DNA from: Nothopassalora personata
Taxonomy: Eukaryota; Ascomycota; Dothideomycetes; Mycosphaerellales; Mycosphaerellaceae
Reading direction: 5' to 3'
Length of the DNA stretch: 64,000 bases
Assembly: GCA_033816765.1 (NCBI GenBank)
Contig: CM066293.1
Span: 3,224,001 to 3,288,000, forward strand
Shown: positions 62,891 through 64,000 of the stretch, piece by piece
How the letters are laid out: the number at the start of each line of letters is the position of its first letter
How positions within the stretch are numbered: the stretch's first letter is position 1
Program-made: the position numbers and the translations under genes
The notes under the pieces: model-generated
What the model was told of the DNA's origin: nothing
Seen by the model: only the letters and a program-made list of their open reading frames with translations
Databases searched by the model: none

Positions 62891-64000
62891 GGTAGCCCGA
62901 CTACTTACGACGGCCGATAGTAAATACGACGGAGAATAAAGTTCGCGGAGGTAACCCCGCTCTAATTAAAAGCTAACAATTCGAGCTAATAACTAGACCC
63001 TCTAGCGTACATCGAGGGTTACGTACGGCTAGAATTTATATAGGGTTCTAATAACCCGACCTAAGGTTGTTAGATTCTATAGTTAGGTTAGGTTATTATA
63101 GAAGCTAGTTTTAGGAGTTATAGAATACTTATAGTAAATTAGAGATGATATTTAGTATACTACTTCTAAGAGTAGTATACCTACTTAGTTAATTTATACT
63201 AATCTAGAGACTTAGGTCTACTATTATTTATATCTAACTATTAACTTTTAGAATATTCTACGCTACGTAATCTTCTACTTAGTGTAATTAGTCTTATAAG
63301 TAGGATTTTAAGAAGTTATAACTTAACTGTTCTTTACTTTAAACCTAGCTTATAGACTACGTAGAGCGTCCTAGATTTTAATATAGTAAAAAAGTAAAAG
63401 TATAAACTATAAAAGAAGCCGCTAGTCTAGCGCTAGCCTATTATAACTTTAATTAAACTAGCTCTTACGTTATTATTAGAAGGTTAAGTATTATACTATC
63501 TAAGAATTATTATAAATATAGAAACTACTAAATTAGTAGTTTATATCTACTAAATAGCTTATACTGCTTTACTTAGTAGCAATAGTAAGCTTATAGACTA
63601 ATAATACTCGTTTATAAGCTACATATCTAGTATATAGTAAGGGTACTTCTACTAAAAGTAAGATAGCTATACTAAGTAACGTTAACATTTTAGATACTAG
63701 AATATATAAGAAAGTTATCATTATACCTTTTAATAACGCATTTAAGTCGTATAAGGCTAGTACTAGACTTGCGGTTTTGAATGTAAGATCTATATATACT
63801 CCTTTATATAATAATATCTAGAAGGCTTAGTACGTAGCGTAATTATACTTAGAAGTAAATTTATATAAAGTAATAACTATAACATTCTTTTTTATTGTAT
63901 AGATTAAGTTCTAGATAGCCTAGTGCCTTTTAGATTTAACCCTAGTATAAAATTAAGTAGTTCTAGCTTAATAGAGAGGAGCTAGTCCTGCGCGAGTCTC
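62891..64000. other. RIP-mutated, AT-rich DNA with no recognised feature
   Basis: TA-rich, CA/TG-poor sequence. I checked both strands for transposase, RT and helicase motifs and saw none that I would defend. Confidence 0.6.

Noticed and set aside
1..64000. tRNA, rRNA or other RNA genes
   Set aside because: No cloverleaf-like A/B box pair or rRNA core was recognised. The ggttcgaat near 33.38 kb lacks a partner A box.
62891..64000. Mariner/Fot1 or hAT transposase remnant in the AT-rich right end
   Set aside because: No DDE motif, terminal repeat or consistent frame could be defended.

Overview
The window is nuclear DNA of a filamentous ascomycete (Pezizomycotina). This rests on a UBR1-type N-recognin, a Qcr9 gene with three 51-53 bp introns (GTACG donors, CTAAC branch sites), telomeric CCCTAA repeats, and long stretches almost without CA/TG dinucleotides but rich in TA. 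That last pattern is the signature of repeat-induced point mutation (RIP). The species cannot be named from the sequence.

Layout. 1-6507 is ordinary gene space with two minus-strand genes: the N-terminal 1843 codons of UBR1 and a complete four-exon QCR9. From about 6720 to the end, the window is a nest of transposable elements and RIP-destroyed genes. Element D (9683-17993, plus strand) is a RIP-mutated Ty3 chromovirus with TSD gttag. It is interrupted by E (13577-14942), a young non-autonomous LTR element with TSD cctac and a 79-bp minisatellite. A RIP-mutated solo LTR lies at 18306-18503. A 100-N gap at 19545-19644 abuts 180 bp of telomere repeat, so two contigs were joined at a chromosome end. 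Element A (20290-26749, minus strand) is a young chromovirus with identical 197-bp LTRs. It abuts A' (26750-39064), an older RIP-mutated relative split by element C (28814-36484, minus strand, TSD cctct). C in turn carries a 760-bp SINE-like insertion (32777-33536, 14-bp TSD). Element B (43745-51432, plus strand) is a second intact young Ty3 element with identical 192-bp LTRs and TSD tcttc. It sits in a RIP-mutated SNF2-family ATPase pseudogene. A RIP-mutated RecQ-type helicase pseudogene, resembling fungal telomere-linked helicases, lies at about 57.6-61.5 kb.

How the parts work together. The mobile elements share three features. (1) Elements A, C and D each carry, between pol and the 3' LTR and antisense to the element, a gene for a Cys-rich protein with a probable coiled coil. 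In C and D the cysteine spacing fits the Zn(II)2Cys6 consensus; in A the gene is intact and has two introns. (2) Each full element has an 8-10 nt sequence just inside the 5' LTR that is complementary to a site inside the LTR. In A versus A' both sides have changed together, which points to Tf1/Sushi-type self-priming. (3) A and B each have a canonical -1 slippery heptamer (GGGAAAA or GGGAAAT), correctly phased at the gag/pol junction. The antisense zinc-cluster cargo is the best candidate for an undescribed system here.

Limits. Inside RIP-mutated regions, gene boundaries are approximate and products are read through C-to-T/G-to-A stops. Sequence identities were judged by eye, and nothing was searched against a database.
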